In this document: positions 51,960-60,788 of the stretch, piece after piece | Layout of the letters: each line of letters begins with the position of its first letter | How positions within the stretch are numbered: position 1 is the stretch's first letter | Source of the DNA: Streptomyces sp. CB09001 | GTDB lineage: Bacteria; Actinomycetota; Actinomycetes; Streptomycetales; Streptomycetaceae | Assembly: GCF_003369795.1 (NCBI RefSeq) | Contig: NZ_CP026730.1 | Location: 310,001 to 374,000 of the forward strand | DNA: 64,000 nucleotides | Direction of reading: 5' to 3' | Made by a program: the position numbers and the translations under genes | Notes under the pieces: model-generated | Told to the model about the DNA's origin: nothing | Database searches by the model: none | The model's input: the letters and a program-made list of their open reading frames with translations, nothing else

Positions 51960-52895
51960 TCACTCGTCCTTGGAGCGGAGCAGGCGCACGGACAGCAGGG
52001 ACAGCGCGAACACCAGCAGCACGAGCAGGAAGGAGTTCGCGGCGCCGGTCCCGAGGTCGGACGCCAGGATGTGGTTGTAGAGGTAGAGCCCGCCGGTGGT
52101 GGTCGAGCCGTACGGGCCGCCCTGGGTGACGACGAAGGGTTCGGCGAACATCTGGAACACCGCGAGGGTCTGCACCACGACGAGGAAGGCGATGCTGCGC
52201 CGGACCAGTGGCAGGGTCAGCGACCAGAACTGCCGCTTGCGGGAAGCCCCGTCGAGGGCGGCGGCCTCGTACACGTCGGAGGGCACGGCTTGGAGCCCGG
52301 CGAGCAGGATGATGATCGCGAACCCGGTGGTCTTCCACAGGAACAGCAGCGCCAGCGTCGGTTTGGCCCAGGCGGTCGACTGGAGCCAGTCGATGTCCGG
52401 CAGGCCGACCAGGTTGAACAGGTGGTTGACCAGCCCGTAGTCCGTGTCGAAGGCGACGATCCACACCTGGGCCATCGCCACCAGCGGGGTGACGAACGGC
52501 GCGATGAAGGCGACCCGGAACATGCCCCGCAGCCGCAGCCGCGCGTTGGCGAGCAGCACCGCCGCGGCGAGGCCGCCGACGATCTGGAGAGGGACGATCA
52601 GCAGCCACATCACGGCGCTGTTGCCCAGCGAGGACCAGAACTCCTCGCTGGTGAGCAGGTAGGTGTAGTTCTCCAGGCCGATGAAGTCGGCCTCGCCGGC
52701 GCCCTTCCAGTCGGTGAAGCTCAACTGGAGCGCGAAGACGAGGGGGTAGAGGCCGAAGGCCGCGAAGACGACGTAGAACGGCGCGACGAAGAGGTACGGC
52801 GCGAGGAAGGGCCCCCGGCGGGAGCGGCGGGCGGGGCTCGGCGTGGCGGGCGCCGCCCGTTCCTTGCGCGGCGGGGTAAGGGTGCCGGAGGTCAT
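51960..52895 (-). CDS. Sugar ABC transporter permease, MalF type (second system)
   Basis: The 311-residue protein has six membrane segments and the EAA loop VYEAAALDGASRKRQFWSLT. It overlaps the binding-protein gene by 4 bases, indicating coupled translation. An ATPase is missing here too. Confidence 0.92.
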   Translation of the reverse strand: MTSGTLTPPRKERAAPATPSPARRSRRGPFLAPYLFVAPFYVVFAAFGLYPLVFALQLSFTDWKGAGEADFIGLENYTYLLTSEEFWSSLGNSAVMWLLIVPLQIVGGLAAAVLLANARLRLRGMFRVAFIAPFVTPLVAMAQVWIVAFDTDYGLVNHLFNLVGLPDIDWLQSTAWAKPTLALLFLWKTTGFAIIILLAGLQAVPSDVYEAAALDGASRKRQFWSLTLPLVRRSIAFLVVVQTLAVFQMFAEPFVVTQGGPYGSTTTGGLYLYNHILASDLGTGAANSFLLVLLVFALSLLSVRLLRSKDE

Positions 52896-54253
52896 GCGCG
52901 GTCCACCAGGTTGCGCTGGATCTTCTTGGTGGAGTCGTCGATGACGTCGTCGGGGGCCATCTTCCCCTCGATGAGCCGCTGGAGGTTGTTTCCGAGGTAG
53001 TCGACGGACTTGGCCCACCAGGCCGGGATCGGCGCGGCGGACGGGATGGTGTCGGCGGCGTCCACGGCGACCTTCCACAGGTCCTGTCCGCCGAGCGCGG
53101 CCACCGGTTCGAACAGCGGCTTGTCGGGGCGCCGGGCGGGCCCGTAGCTCGGCACGGAGGTGGTCAGACCGCCCGGGTAGACCTCGCTCGGCCCGTACAC
53201 CGCGCTGTAGCCGGGTTCCTTGAAGCACAGGAACTCGTACAGCAGCCAGGCGAGTTCGGGGTTCTTCGCCTTCGCCGGGATGATGAAGCTGCTGCCGCCC
53301 ATGGCGCCGCTGCGGGCCCCGCCCGGGGTCCAGGCCGGCAGGGGTGCGGCCCGCCACGTGCCCTTGGCCTTCTTCAGCAGCTGCTGAGGGGCGAAGGACC
53401 ACCACACGGCCCAGGGGACCAGGGCCTGCTGTCCGTTCTCCAGGGCGGCGAGGTCGGCCTGCTTGAGGTACTCGGCGTGGGTGACCAGGTCGTCGTCGAC
53501 GGCGTCCCGGACCCAGTTGAGGACGTTGCGGTACTCCTTGGAGTCCAGCCGCACCTGCCCGTCGGCGTCGGCGAGGCTGGTGCCCTGCTGGCCCGCGAGC
53601 ATCTCCAGCCAGAGCTGGCCGAGGAAGGGGTCCTTCTCCATGTGCAGGGGGCGGGCCTTGGGGTTCTTCTCCCGCAGCGACCGGGCCGCCGCCAGCAGGT
53701 CGTCGTAGGTCTTCAGGCCGGCCGGGTCGACACCGGCGTCCTCCAGCAGGTCCTCGCGGTACCAGAGCAGCCCGGGGTCGAGGTCCCAGGGCACGCCGTA
53801 GATCCGCCCGCCCACGGTGTTGACCGAGAGCTTGTACGCCGAGGTCTTGTCGCGGTAGGGCGCTATCAGGTCCGTCAGGTCGTACAGGTGCTCCACCTGA
53901 CCACCGATCTTGGCGTCGTCCCAGAAGCTGCCGTCGGGCAGGTCGGTGCCGCTGATCAGGGTGTTGGCGAGCTTGGCGTCGATGTCGACGGCCTGGTGGT
54001 TGACCTTGATGTCCGGGTAGGCCTTGCGGAAGGCGTCGATCGCCGCGTCGAAGACCTTGAACAGGTCGCCCGAGCGGTTCCAGATGGTGATCTCGCCCTT
54101 GGCCGACGCGCTGGGCGTCCCGGTGAGCTTGCGCGGCTCGGACCCGGAGGAGCCGGGGGCGCACGCGGCGAGGGGACCGGCGGTCGCGGCGAGCGCGCCG
54201 GCGCCGAGTGCGCCGCGCAGCACGCTACGCCGCGGGACGAATGATCTGGACAT
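52892..54253 (-). CDS. Sugar-binding lipoprotein (second system), Tat-type signal
   Basis: The 453-residue protein has a signal with twin arginines (VPRRSVLRGALGAG, residues 7-20) and lipobox LAAC with Cys 31, so Tat export followed by lipidation is likely. The mature part is a family 1 binding fold (ITIWNRSGDLFKVFDAAIDA, YGVPWDLDPGLLWYREDLLE, GGSSFIIPAKAKNPELAWLL). GAGGAG precedes ATG 54253. It is the first gene of the five-gene operon and lies opposite lacI. Confidence 0.92.
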   Translation of the reverse strand: MSRSFVPRRSVLRGALGAGALAATAGPLAACAPGSSGSEPRKLTGTPSASAKGEITIWNRSGDLFKVFDAAIDAFRKAYPDIKVNHQAVDIDAKLANTLISGTDLPDGSFWDDAKIGGQVEHLYDLTDLIAPYRDKTSAYKLSVNTVGGRIYGVPWDLDPGLLWYREDLLEDAGVDPAGLKTYDDLLAAARSLREKNPKARPLHMEKDPFLGQLWLEMLAGQQGTSLADADGQVRLDSKEYRNVLNWVRDAVDDDLVTHAEYLKQADLAALENGQQALVPWAVWWSFAPQQLLKKAKGTWRAAPLPAWTPGGARSGAMGGSSFIIPAKAKNPELAWLLYEFLCFKEPGYSAVYGPSEVYPGGLTTSVPSYGPARRPDKPLFEPVAALGGQDLWKVAVDAADTIPSAAPIPAWWAKSVDYLGNNLQRLIEGKMAPDDVIDDSTKKIQRNLVDRA

Positions 54254-54387
54254 GAGCACGGCTCCTCGGTCGGGAATGCGGGCTGTGGTGCGCGAGAAGG
54301 GGGTGGCTGAGCAGGGGTGGACGTGAACGCGCGCAGGCGTCGTCGGCGGTGCGGCGGTACGCACCTGCCCCGTGCCGCCGCCTCGCT

Positions 54388-54432
54388 TTGCAACGATGCA
54401 GAGATGATGCTGCGCCTTTTGCAACGATGCAA
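54388..54432. promoter_or_regulatory. Paired LacI-type operators TTGCAACGATGCA(A)
   Basis: TTGCAACGATGCA occurs at 54388-54400 and again at 54419-54431, where it is followed by A to make a full 14-bp TTGCA-A-CG-A-TGCAA palindrome (54419-54432). The starts are 31 bases apart, three helical turns. The central CG is typical of LacI-family sites. They lie between the divergent binding-protein and lacI genes, so regulation of both is likely. Confidence 0.8.
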
Positions 54433-54531
54433 TACCTGAGTAACATCAACCTGCGTCAGCGCCGGTCCGCACCGACGCGAACACGAGATGCTGCCGACCG
54501 AGGCCCCGCGGGGGCCGTGAGGGGGAACTGG

Positions 54532-55554
54532 ATGGCCGGCTCCACGCTCCGCGACGTCGCCCGACGCGCCGGAGTCTCGATTCGCACCGTGTCCAACGTG
54601 GTCAACGGTTCGGTGCCCGTCTCCGACGAGTTGCGGGTCCGGGTGCAGGCCGCGCTCGACGAACTCGACTACCGGCCCAACCTGGTGGCCCGCAATCTCC
54701 GCCGGGGCCGCAGCGGCATGATCGCCCTGGTCGTCCCCGAGCTGGACGTGCCGTACTTCGCGGAACTGGCCCGCGAGGTGATCACCGCGGCGCGCACCCA
54801 CGGGTACGTGGTCATGCTCGACCAGACGGACGGCGACGGCGAGCGCGAGCGGGAACTGCTGGGCCGCGAGTCCCGGGCCACGATGTTCGACGGCCTGCTG
54901 CTGAGCCCGCTGGCCATCTCCGCGGACGAGTTGCGCCGGCGCACCAACCGGGTGCCCGTCGTGCTGCTCGGCGAGCACATCTTCAACGGCAGCCTCCACC
55001 ACGTGGCGATCGACAACGTCGCCGCGGCCCGGGAGGCGACGGAACACCTCGTCGGGCTCGGCCGTCGGCGCGTCGCGGCCATCGGCGACCAGCCCTACAG
55101 CACCGGTGAGACCGCGCAGTTGCGCACGACCGGGTACCGCCAGGCGCTGGAACGCGCCGGGCTCACCGTGGACGAGGAGCTGATCGTCCCCACCCCGCGC
55201 TTCCACCGCCACCTCGGCGCCCAGGCCATGGAGCGGCTGCTCGCGCTGCCCGAGCCGCCCGACGCGGTGTTCTGCTACAACGACCTGCTGGCCATCGGCG
55301 CCATGCACACCCTGACCCGGGCGGGGGTACGGGTGCCCGACGACATCGCGGTCGTCGGGGTCGACGGCATCCAGGAGGGCCGGTACAGCTCGCCGTCACT
55401 GACCACCGTCGCCCCGGACAAGGGCGCGATCGCGCGCACGGCGGTCAGCACCCTGCTCGGCGTGATCGACGGCTCGGCGCCCGCACCGACGGAGGCCAAG
55501 GCACCGCACCGGCTGGTGGTGCGGGAGAGCACGGCGGGGACACCGGGCGACTGA
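54532..55554 (+). CDS. LacI family transcriptional regulator
   Basis: The 340-residue protein has the LacI HTH with hinge (TLRDVARRAGVSIRTVSNVV, then YRPNLVARNLRRGRS) and a periplasmic-binding-like sugar domain with FDGLLLSPLAISA and PDAVFCYNDLLAIGAMHTLT. ATG 54532 follows GAGGGGG. It probably represses the second sugar operon from the paired sites at 54388-54432, lifting when the imported sugar or its product binds. Confidence 0.94.
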   Translation: MAGSTLRDVARRAGVSIRTVSNVVNGSVPVSDELRVRVQAALDELDYRPNLVARNLRRGRSGMIALVVPELDVPYFAELAREVITAARTHGYVVMLDQTDGDGERERELLGRESRATMFDGLLLSPLAISADELRRRTNRVPVVLLGEHIFNGSLHHVAIDNVAAAREATEHLVGLGRRRVAAIGDQPYSTGETAQLRTTGYRQALERAGLTVDEELIVPTPRFHRHLGAQAMERLLALPEPPDAVFCYNDLLAIGAMHTLTRAGVRVPDDIAVVGVDGIQEGRYSSPSLTTVAPDKGAIARTAVSTLLGVIDGSAPAPTEAKAPHRLVVRESTAGTPGD

Positions 55555-55587
55555 CGACGCCGGGGGCCCGCACGTCACGGCGCCTGC

Positions 55588-55603
55588 CCGGCCCCGGGGC
55601 CGG
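55588..55603. terminator. 16-bp perfect palindrome after lacI
   Basis: CCGGCCCCGGGGCCGG lies 34 bases after the lacI stop and immediately before the promoter of the MFS gene. It can form a short strong stem and may end lacI transcription. It has no T tract. Confidence 0.4.
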
Positions 55604-55609
55604 CCACCC

Positions 55610-55639
55610 TTGCCGCGCCCCCGGGCCCGCGTCTAGCCT
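55610..55639 (+). promoter_or_regulatory. Vegetative-type promoter for a probably leaderless MFS mRNA
   Basis: TTGCCG (55610-55615) and TAGCCT (55634-55639) are separated by 18 bases, close to the streptomycete housekeeping pattern. The expected transcription start, about 7 bases after the -10 box, is at the GTG start codon 55646 itself, and no ribosome site is present. Confidence 0.6.
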
Positions 55640-55645
55640 GACTTT

Positions 55646-56854
55646 GTGCCGCAAATAAACAAAGCCCGATCGCACAACGTCGTGCCGGGCTCCCGCGACG
55701 ACCTCACCCGTCTCCGAATCGCCCTGACCGCCTTCTTCGCCCTCGACGGCTTCGTCTTCGCCGGGTGGGTGGTCCGGATCCCCGCCATCAAGGAGCAGAC
55801 CGGCGCCTCCGCCGGCGCGCTGGGGCTCGCCCTGCTCGGTGTCTCGGCGGGTGCCGTGGTCACCATGACGCTCACCGGACGGCTGGTCCGCCGCTACGGC
55901 AGTCATCCCGTCACCGTCGCCTGCGCGGTCCTGCTCTGCCTCAGCATCGCCCTGCCCCCGCTCACCCACTCCGCGCTCGCTCTGGGCCTCGTCCTGCTGG
56001 TCTTCGGCAGCGCGTACGGCGGGATCAACGTGGCCTTCAACAGCGCCGCCGTCGATCTGGTGGCCGTACTGCGGCGCCCGATCATGCCCAGCTTCCACGC
56101 GGCGTTCAGCCTCGGCGGCATGGTCGGGGCGGGGCTCGGCGGGCTGGTCGCCGGGGCGCTGTCGCCGACGCGGCACCTGCTCGCCCTCACCGTGACCGGC
56201 CTGCTGGTCACCCTCGTCGCGGGCCGGGCCCTGCTGCGCTGCGAACCGGCCGCGCCACCGGACCGCACCTCCGAGGAGGACGGCACCCCGCACCGCCGGG
56301 ACCGCCGTACCCGTCGCCTCGTCGTCACCTTCGGCGTGATCGCCCTGTGCACGGCGTACGGCGAGGGTGCCATGGCCGACTGGGGCGCCCTGCACCTGGA
56401 GCAGGACCTCGACGCCTCCCCGGGCCTGGCGGCGGCGGGCTACTCGTGTTTCGCGCTCGCCATGGCCGTCGGCCGGCTGACCGGGACCACGCTGCTGGAA
56501 CGCCTCGGCCGGACGGCCACGGTGGTGGCGGGCGGCACCACCGCGGTGGCCGGCATGCTGCTCGGGTCGCTCGCGCCGTCCGTGTGGGCGGCGCTGTTCG
56601 GCTTCGCGATCACCGGACTCGGGCTGGCCAACATCTTCCCGGTCGCGATCGAGCGGGCCGGCGCGCTCGGCGGCCCGAGCGGGGTCGCGACCGCGTCCAC
56701 CCTGGGCTACGGCGGCATGCTGCTCGGTCCGCCCGCGATCGGTTTCATGGCCGACTGGTTGTCCCTGCCGGCCGCCCTCACCAGCGTGGCGGTGCTCGCG
56801 GCGGTGGCGGTGCTGGTCGCGGTCGCCACGCGGCGCGCGGCGGTTCCCGGCTGA
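55646..56854 (+). CDS. MFS transporter
   Basis: The 402-residue protein has about 12 hydrophobic segments in two halves. The loop after segment 2 (GRLVRRYGSHPV) is the MFS A-type motif. The first half carries RIPAIKEQTGASAGALGLAL, the second MADWGALHLEQDLDASPGLA, seen in YbjJ-like MFS carriers of unknown substrate. GTG 55646 has a promoter placed for a leaderless message. Confidence 0.9.
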   Translation: MPQINKARSHNVVPGSRDDLTRLRIALTAFFALDGFVFAGWVVRIPAIKEQTGASAGALGLALLGVSAGAVVTMTLTGRLVRRYGSHPVTVACAVLLCLSIALPPLTHSALALGLVLLVFGSAYGGINVAFNSAAVDLVAVLRRPIMPSFHAAFSLGGMVGAGLGGLVAGALSPTRHLLALTVTGLLVTLVAGRALLRCEPAAPPDRTSEEDGTPHRRDRRTRRLVVTFGVIALCTAYGEGAMADWGALHLEQDLDASPGLAAAGYSCFALAMAVGRLTGTTLLERLGRTATVVAGGTTAVAGMLLGSLAPSVWAALFGFAITGLGLANIFPVAIERAGALGGPSGVATASTLGYGGMLLGPPAIGFMADWLSLPAALTSVAVLAAVAVLVAVATRRAAVPG

Positions 56855-56933
56855 GCCAGCCGGGGGCGCCGCCCCGGGGAACGGGCCGGGGAGGGCTGCC
56901 GTCGAGTGCACTCCATGCGGCACACTCCCTGCC

Positions 56934-57674
56934 ATGAAGACCGCGGCGTACATCGAGATCCTGGACCGTGAAGGCGCGTTGCTGGCCGCGGCCGCCGAGG
57001 CGGCGGGCAGCGACGCCGAGGTGCCGACCTGCCCCGGCTGGCACGTGCGGGACCTGCTGCGGCACACGGGGATGGTGCACCGCTGGGCGACGGCGTTCGT
57101 CGCCGAGGGGCACACCGGTCCCCGGCGTGCCGACGACCCGCCCGCCCTCGACGGCGCCCGGCTGGTGAGCTGGTTCCGGGAAGGACACGAACGGCTCGTC
57201 GACACCCTCACCGGCGCCGCGCCCGACGTGCGGTGCTGGTACTTCCTGTCCGCACCGTCTCCGCTGGCCTTCTGGGCCAGGCGGCAGGCACACGAGACGG
57301 CGGTGCACCGAATCGACGCCGAGTCGGCGCGCGGCGGCGAACCCACCGGCGTCGGCGTGGACTTCGCGGTGGACGGCATCGACGAGTTGCTGTGCGCCTT
57401 CCACGCCCGCCCCAAGAGCGCCGTGCGCACCGAGGAGCCCCGCACGCTGCGGGTGCGGGCGACGGACGCGCCGGACGCCGTGTGGACCGTACGGCTGTCC
57501 GCGCAGCCGCCGGTGGCCGTGCGGGCGGCCGCGGGGACCGCCGACTGCGAACTGTCCGGACCCGCCGCCCGCCTCTACCCGGCGTTGTGGAACCGCACGC
57601 CGTTCCCGGAGGTGACCGGCGACGGCTCGCTCGCCGCGTTGTGGCGCGAGCGGTCGGGCGTCACCTGGAGTTGA
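56934..57674 (+). CDS. Maleylpyruvate isomerase-like (MDMPI/DinB-fold) protein
   Basis: The 246-residue protein has an N-terminal MDMPI domain (about 10-150: CPGWHVRDLLRHTGMVHRW, RRQAHETAVHRIDAESARG) with histidines in position for a metal site, and a C-terminal domain typical of actinobacterial members (ELSGPAARLYPALWNRTPFP). Such proteins may use mycothiol as co-substrate. The reaction is unknown. It is convergent with the marR gene. Confidence 0.88.
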   Translation: MKTAAYIEILDREGALLAAAAEAAGSDAEVPTCPGWHVRDLLRHTGMVHRWATAFVAEGHTGPRRADDPPALDGARLVSWFREGHERLVDTLTGAAPDVRCWYFLSAPSPLAFWARRQAHETAVHRIDAESARGGEPTGVGVDFAVDGIDELLCAFHARPKSAVRTEEPRTLRVRATDAPDAVWTVRLSAQPPVAVRAAAGTADCELSGPAARLYPALWNRTPFPEVTGDGSLAALWRERSGVTWS

Positions 57675-57698
57675 GACGGGCGCCCCCGGAGATGGCGG

Positions 57699-58097
57699 TC
57701 AGCCGGCCAGCATCCGGTGCAGCACCGCCCGCTGCACCGGGAGCGCCTCGCCGTGCCGTGCGCGCCCCCTCGGCGTGAGGGCCACCCGCACGCCCCGTCG
57801 GTCCTCGGGGCACAGGGAGCGCTCGACGAGACCGTCCTTCTCCAGCCGGGCGACCACCCGCGACAGCGCGCTCTGGCTGAGGTGGACCCGCTCGGAGATC
57901 TGCTGGACGCGGTATCCGCAGGAGCCGGAGCCGTCCTCGTCCCGGGTGCCGGCCAGGACGTCCAGGACCTCGAAGTCGCTTCCGCACAGGCCGTGTCCGT
58001 GCAGCGCACGGTCGACTTCGCACTGGACGCGGGCGTGCAGGACCAGGATCGAGCGCCACCGGGTCACGAGCGCCTGTTCGGCCTTCTTCGCCGCCAT
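57699..58097 (-). CDS. MarR family transcriptional regulator
   Basis: The 132-residue protein has the MarR winged helix (VQQISERVHLSQSALSRVVA, RLEKDGLVERSLCPEDRRGV) with the wing Asp-Arg, and dimer helices at both ends. ATG 58097 is the natural start. A small divergent membrane-protein gene lies 75 bases away, and GCGCGG-N6-CCGCGC (58120-58137) between them may be the operator. Confidence 0.9.
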   Translation of the reverse strand: MAAKKAEQALVTRWRSILVLHARVQCEVDRALHGHGLCGSDFEVLDVLAGTRDEDGSGSCGYRVQQISERVHLSQSALSRVVARLEKDGLVERSLCPEDRRGVRVALTPRGRARHGEALPVQRAVLHRMLAG

Positions 58098-58119
58098 CCG
58101 CGCACCGTAGCAGAGCTGC

Positions 58120-58137
58120 GCGCGGCAGGCACCGCGC
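58120..58137. promoter_or_regulatory. Inverted repeat GCGCGG-N6-CCGCGC between marR and its divergent gene
   Basis: Perfect 6-base arms at 58120-58125 and 58132-58137 with a 6-base spacer lie 23 bases upstream of the marR start. Position and size fit a MarR operator, but in GC-rich DNA such repeats arise easily. Confidence 0.35.
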
Positions 58138-58172
58138 TGCCGAAACGCCGACGCTCCGCGATACTTGCCGCC

Positions 58173-58457
58173 ATGGATGCCCACGGGGGACGGCGCACGC
58201 AGGGCGAGCGGGACGCCGTCACGGTCGAGATCGGCTACGCGCTGTGCAGCGCGGCGTTCGCGGCGGCCGTGCTGTTCGGTGCGGTGGCGGGGCCCGCGTA
58301 CCTCTTCGGCCCGACGGGCGGGGTGCGCGCGGCGCTCGTCGGGGCGGGCGTGGTGCTCGCCGTGGCGGTGTTCTCCGTCCGGGTGGTGAGCGTCCTGGTC
58401 CGGTTCACGCGCGGCGGTCAGCCGAGCCAGCCCGGCCGTACCAGCCCCGACTCGTAG
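58173..58457 (+). CDS. Small two-segment membrane protein, DUF6332-like
   Basis: The 94-residue protein has a polar start (GRRTQGERDAVTVEIGYALC) and two membrane segments (about 20-45 and 52-75). From memory this resembles the DUF6332 family of streptomycetes, of unknown function. Its last 40 bases overlap the opposite response-regulator gene. No ribosome site is seen; a TACTT-type -10 lies close before ATG 58173, so a leaderless message is possible. Confidence 0.7.
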   Translation: MDAHGGRRTQGERDAVTVEIGYALCSAAFAAAVLFGAVAGPAYLFGPTGGVRAALVGAGVVLAVAVFSVRVVSVLVRFTRGGQPSQPGRTSPDS

Positions 58458-59083
58458 GCCAGGACGACCAGTTGGGCACGGTCGCGGGCGCCCAGTTTCA
58501 CCATGGTCCGGCTGACGTGGGTCTTGGCGGTCAGCGGGCTGACGACCAGCCGGCGGGCGATCTCCTCGTTGGACAGGCCGATGCCGACCAGGGCCATCAC
58601 CTCGCGCTCCCGTTCGGTCAGCCGGGCCATCTCGCCGGCCGCCGCGGGCTCCTTGGAACGGGCCGCGAACTCGGCGATCAGCCGGCGCGTCACCCCCGGC
58701 GACAGCAGCGCGTCGCCGTCCACCACCGCCCGCACGGCGCGCAGGAGTTCCTCGGGTTCGGTGTCCTTGACCAGGAAGCCGGAGGCGCCGGAGCGAATCG
58801 CCTCGAAGACGTACTCGTCGAGTTCGAAGGTGGTGAGCATGACCACCTTCACGTCGTGCAGCCCCGGGTCGCCGGTGATCCGGCGGGTCGCGGCGAGGCC
58901 GTCGAGCAGGGGCATGCGGATGTCCATGAGGACGACGTCGGGGCGCAGTTCGCGGATCGAGCGCACCGCCTCCTCGCCGTCGGCGGCCTCCGCGACCACC
59001 TCGATGTCCGACTGAGCGTCCAGCAGCGCCCGGAAACCGGCCCGTACCAGTGACTGGTCGTCGGCGAGCAGTACGCGGATCAC
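58418..59083 (-). CDS. Response regulator, NarL/LuxR type
   Basis: The 221-residue protein has a receiver domain with acidic pair DD at 8-9, phosphorylation site Asp 54 in VVLMDIRMP and Lys in FLVKDTEPEE, then a LuxR HTH (LTEREREVMALVGIGLSNEE, IARRLVVSPLTAKTHV). GTG 59083 overlaps the kinase stop (GTGA), so the two are translationally coupled. Confidence 0.95.
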   Translation of the reverse strand: MIRVLLADDQSLVRAGFRALLDAQSDIEVVAEAADGEEAVRSIRELRPDVVLMDIRMPLLDGLAATRRITGDPGLHDVKVVMLTTFELDEYVFEAIRSGASGFLVKDTEPEELLRAVRAVVDGDALLSPGVTRRLIAEFAARSKEPAAAGEMARLTEREREVMALVGIGLSNEEIARRLVVSPLTAKTHVSRTMVKLGARDRAQLVVLAYESGLVRPGWLG

Positions 59084-60327
59084 CGGTCGTCCTCCTTCGC
59101 GTGGGTCGTGTGCTTCACGTCGATCGGCAGGGCCGCCAGGACCCGGAAGCCGCCGTCGGGGCGCGGGCCCGCCTCGATGGTGCCACCCAGCGCCGCCGCC
59201 CGCTCCCGCATCCCGGCCAGCCCGTTGCCGCTGCCGCCCGCCTCGGCGCCCGTCGCGGGACCGTCGTCGTCGACGCGCAGCAGCAGCATGCTCCCGTCCC
59301 GGTCGAGACGGAGGCGTGCGTGCCGGGACCCCGAGTGCCGTACGACGTTGGTGAGCGCCTCCTGCACGATGCGGAACGCGGCGAGGCCGGTGCCCGGAGA
59401 CAGGCGCGGCGGTTTCCCCTCCACCTCGACGGTGAGGCCCGCGCTCGCCGCCTGCTCGACCAGTTCGGGGAGCCGGTCGAGGCCGGGGGCCGGAGCCCGC
59501 GGCGCGTCTCCGGGGGTGCGCAGGGTGTCGAGCACCTGGCGCACCTCGCCGAGGGCTTCCTTGCTCTGGTCCTTGATGGTGGTGAGCGCGGTGCGGGCCT
59601 GCTCCGGGTCGGTGTCCAGGAGGGCGAGTCCGACGCCTGCCTGCACGTTGATGACGGAGATGCTGTGCGCGAGTACGTCGTGCAGCTCGCGGGCGATCCG
59701 CAGCCGTTCCTCGTCCGCGCGCCGCCGTGCCGCCTGGGCCCGCTCGGCCCGCTCCCGCGCCCACTGCTCGCGGCGGGCCCGGGCCAGTTCCGACAGGGCC
59801 GCGACGGCCACGACCCAGGTGGCGATCACCAGTTCCTGCCCCCAGGAAGCGGCCGAGTCCCCGGACGGTGGCAGCCACCGGTAGAGCCAGTGCGCCACCA
59901 GGGCGTGCCCGGCCCACAGGGTCCCCATCGCCGCCCACGCGGCCCTGCGGTGCCCGGCGACGACCGCGCTGAAGCAGGCCACCGCGACGGCCACGAACAC
60001 CGGGCCGTACGGGTATCCGGCGCCCAGGTAGACGAGGGTGGTGACCGCCGTGCCGAACACGACCGGCACCGGGTACCGCTGCCGCCACAGCAGGGCGGCT
60101 CCCGTCACGAAGAGCAGCACGCGCGCGAAGGGGTCCAGTCCGGCCCGCTCCCCCTCCTGGGCGTGGGCGGCGAAGGTGGAGCCGACCAGCACGAACGCCG
60201 TGACGAGCACGGTGGAGCGCCAGGGCCAGGCGGGGCGCTGTTCCCCGTCGCCCCGCCGGTTCCACCACGGGGGCCCGTGCCACCACCACTGCGGCGCCCG
60301 GCCCGCGCGCTCGTGCTGTCCGTCCAT
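59080..60327 (-). CDS. Sensor histidine kinase, HisKA_3 (NarX-like) type
   Basis: The 415-residue kinase has an N-terminal Trp-rich stretch and about five membrane segments (about 35-185), without a large external sensor domain. The dimerisation/phosphoacceptor helix is RIARELHDVLAHSISVINVQ with His about 216, and the ATP domain has IVQEALTNVVRHSGSRHARL and GNGLAGMRERAAALGG. A signal sensed within the membrane is likely. It acts on the response regulator encoded next to it. Confidence 0.95.
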   Translation of the reverse strand: MDGQHERAGRAPQWWWHGPPWWNRRGDGEQRPAWPWRSTVLVTAFVLVGSTFAAHAQEGERAGLDPFARVLLFVTGAALLWRQRYPVPVVFGTAVTTLVYLGAGYPYGPVFVAVAVACFSAVVAGHRRAAWAAMGTLWAGHALVAHWLYRWLPPSGDSAASWGQELVIATWVVAVAALSELARARREQWARERAERAQAARRRADEERLRIARELHDVLAHSISVINVQAGVGLALLDTDPEQARTALTTIKDQSKEALGEVRQVLDTLRTPGDAPRAPAPGLDRLPELVEQAASAGLTVEVEGKPPRLSPGTGLAAFRIVQEALTNVVRHSGSRHARLRLDRDGSMLLLRVDDDGPATGAEAGGSGNGLAGMRERAAALGGTIEAGPRPDGGFRVLAALPIDVKHTTHAKEDDR

Positions 60328-60788
60328 GACCGCCACGCTAGACGCCGGGCCCGGCGAGCGGCGTCACCCGCGCGTGGTGACCACACGTACTCCCGGCGAA
60401 GTACACACCTCGACGGCCCGGGAAACCGCCATGGGCCCGGACCCGCGGCGGACGGCCGGGGGAACACCCGGCCGACCGGACGGGCGAGGCGGTCCGCCGG
60501 GGGCGGCGGGGCGGCGGGGCGGCGGGGCGGCGGGGCGGCGGGGCGGCGGAAGAACGTCTCACGCTCCTCCACGACCCGGTTGCCCGGTCCGAACACCTCG
60601 GACCCGACCAACCCGGACGGCTCGGTCCGGCGGGCCGCCATCGCCGTCACGGTCTCGGGCCGCAGCCCGGCGGGCAGAACCGGCTTGGCGAGGCCCGTGC
60701 CCCGGTGCGCCTCACGGTCAGGTCCCCACCCGGCGGGCACCCACGGCCGGAGCCGGACGGACCGCCGCCGACGGGCGGTCGTCCCCGG
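60328..60788. other. 461-base region with octamer repeat and a possible coding remnant
   Basis: No complete gene is supported. An octamer array lies at 60503-60550. On the minus strand, about 60554-60706 reads GLRPETVTAMAARRTEPSGL, VGSEVFGPGNRVVEERETFF, with G-rich first and GC-rich third positions like real codons. It may be the end of a lost gene, with the array inserted in its 3' part. I do not recognise it. Confidence 0.4.
60503..60550. repeat. Octamer tandem array GCGGCGGG, 6 units
   Basis: Five perfect GCGGCGGG units (60503-60542) are followed by one variant ending in A (60543-60550). Confidence 0.95.
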
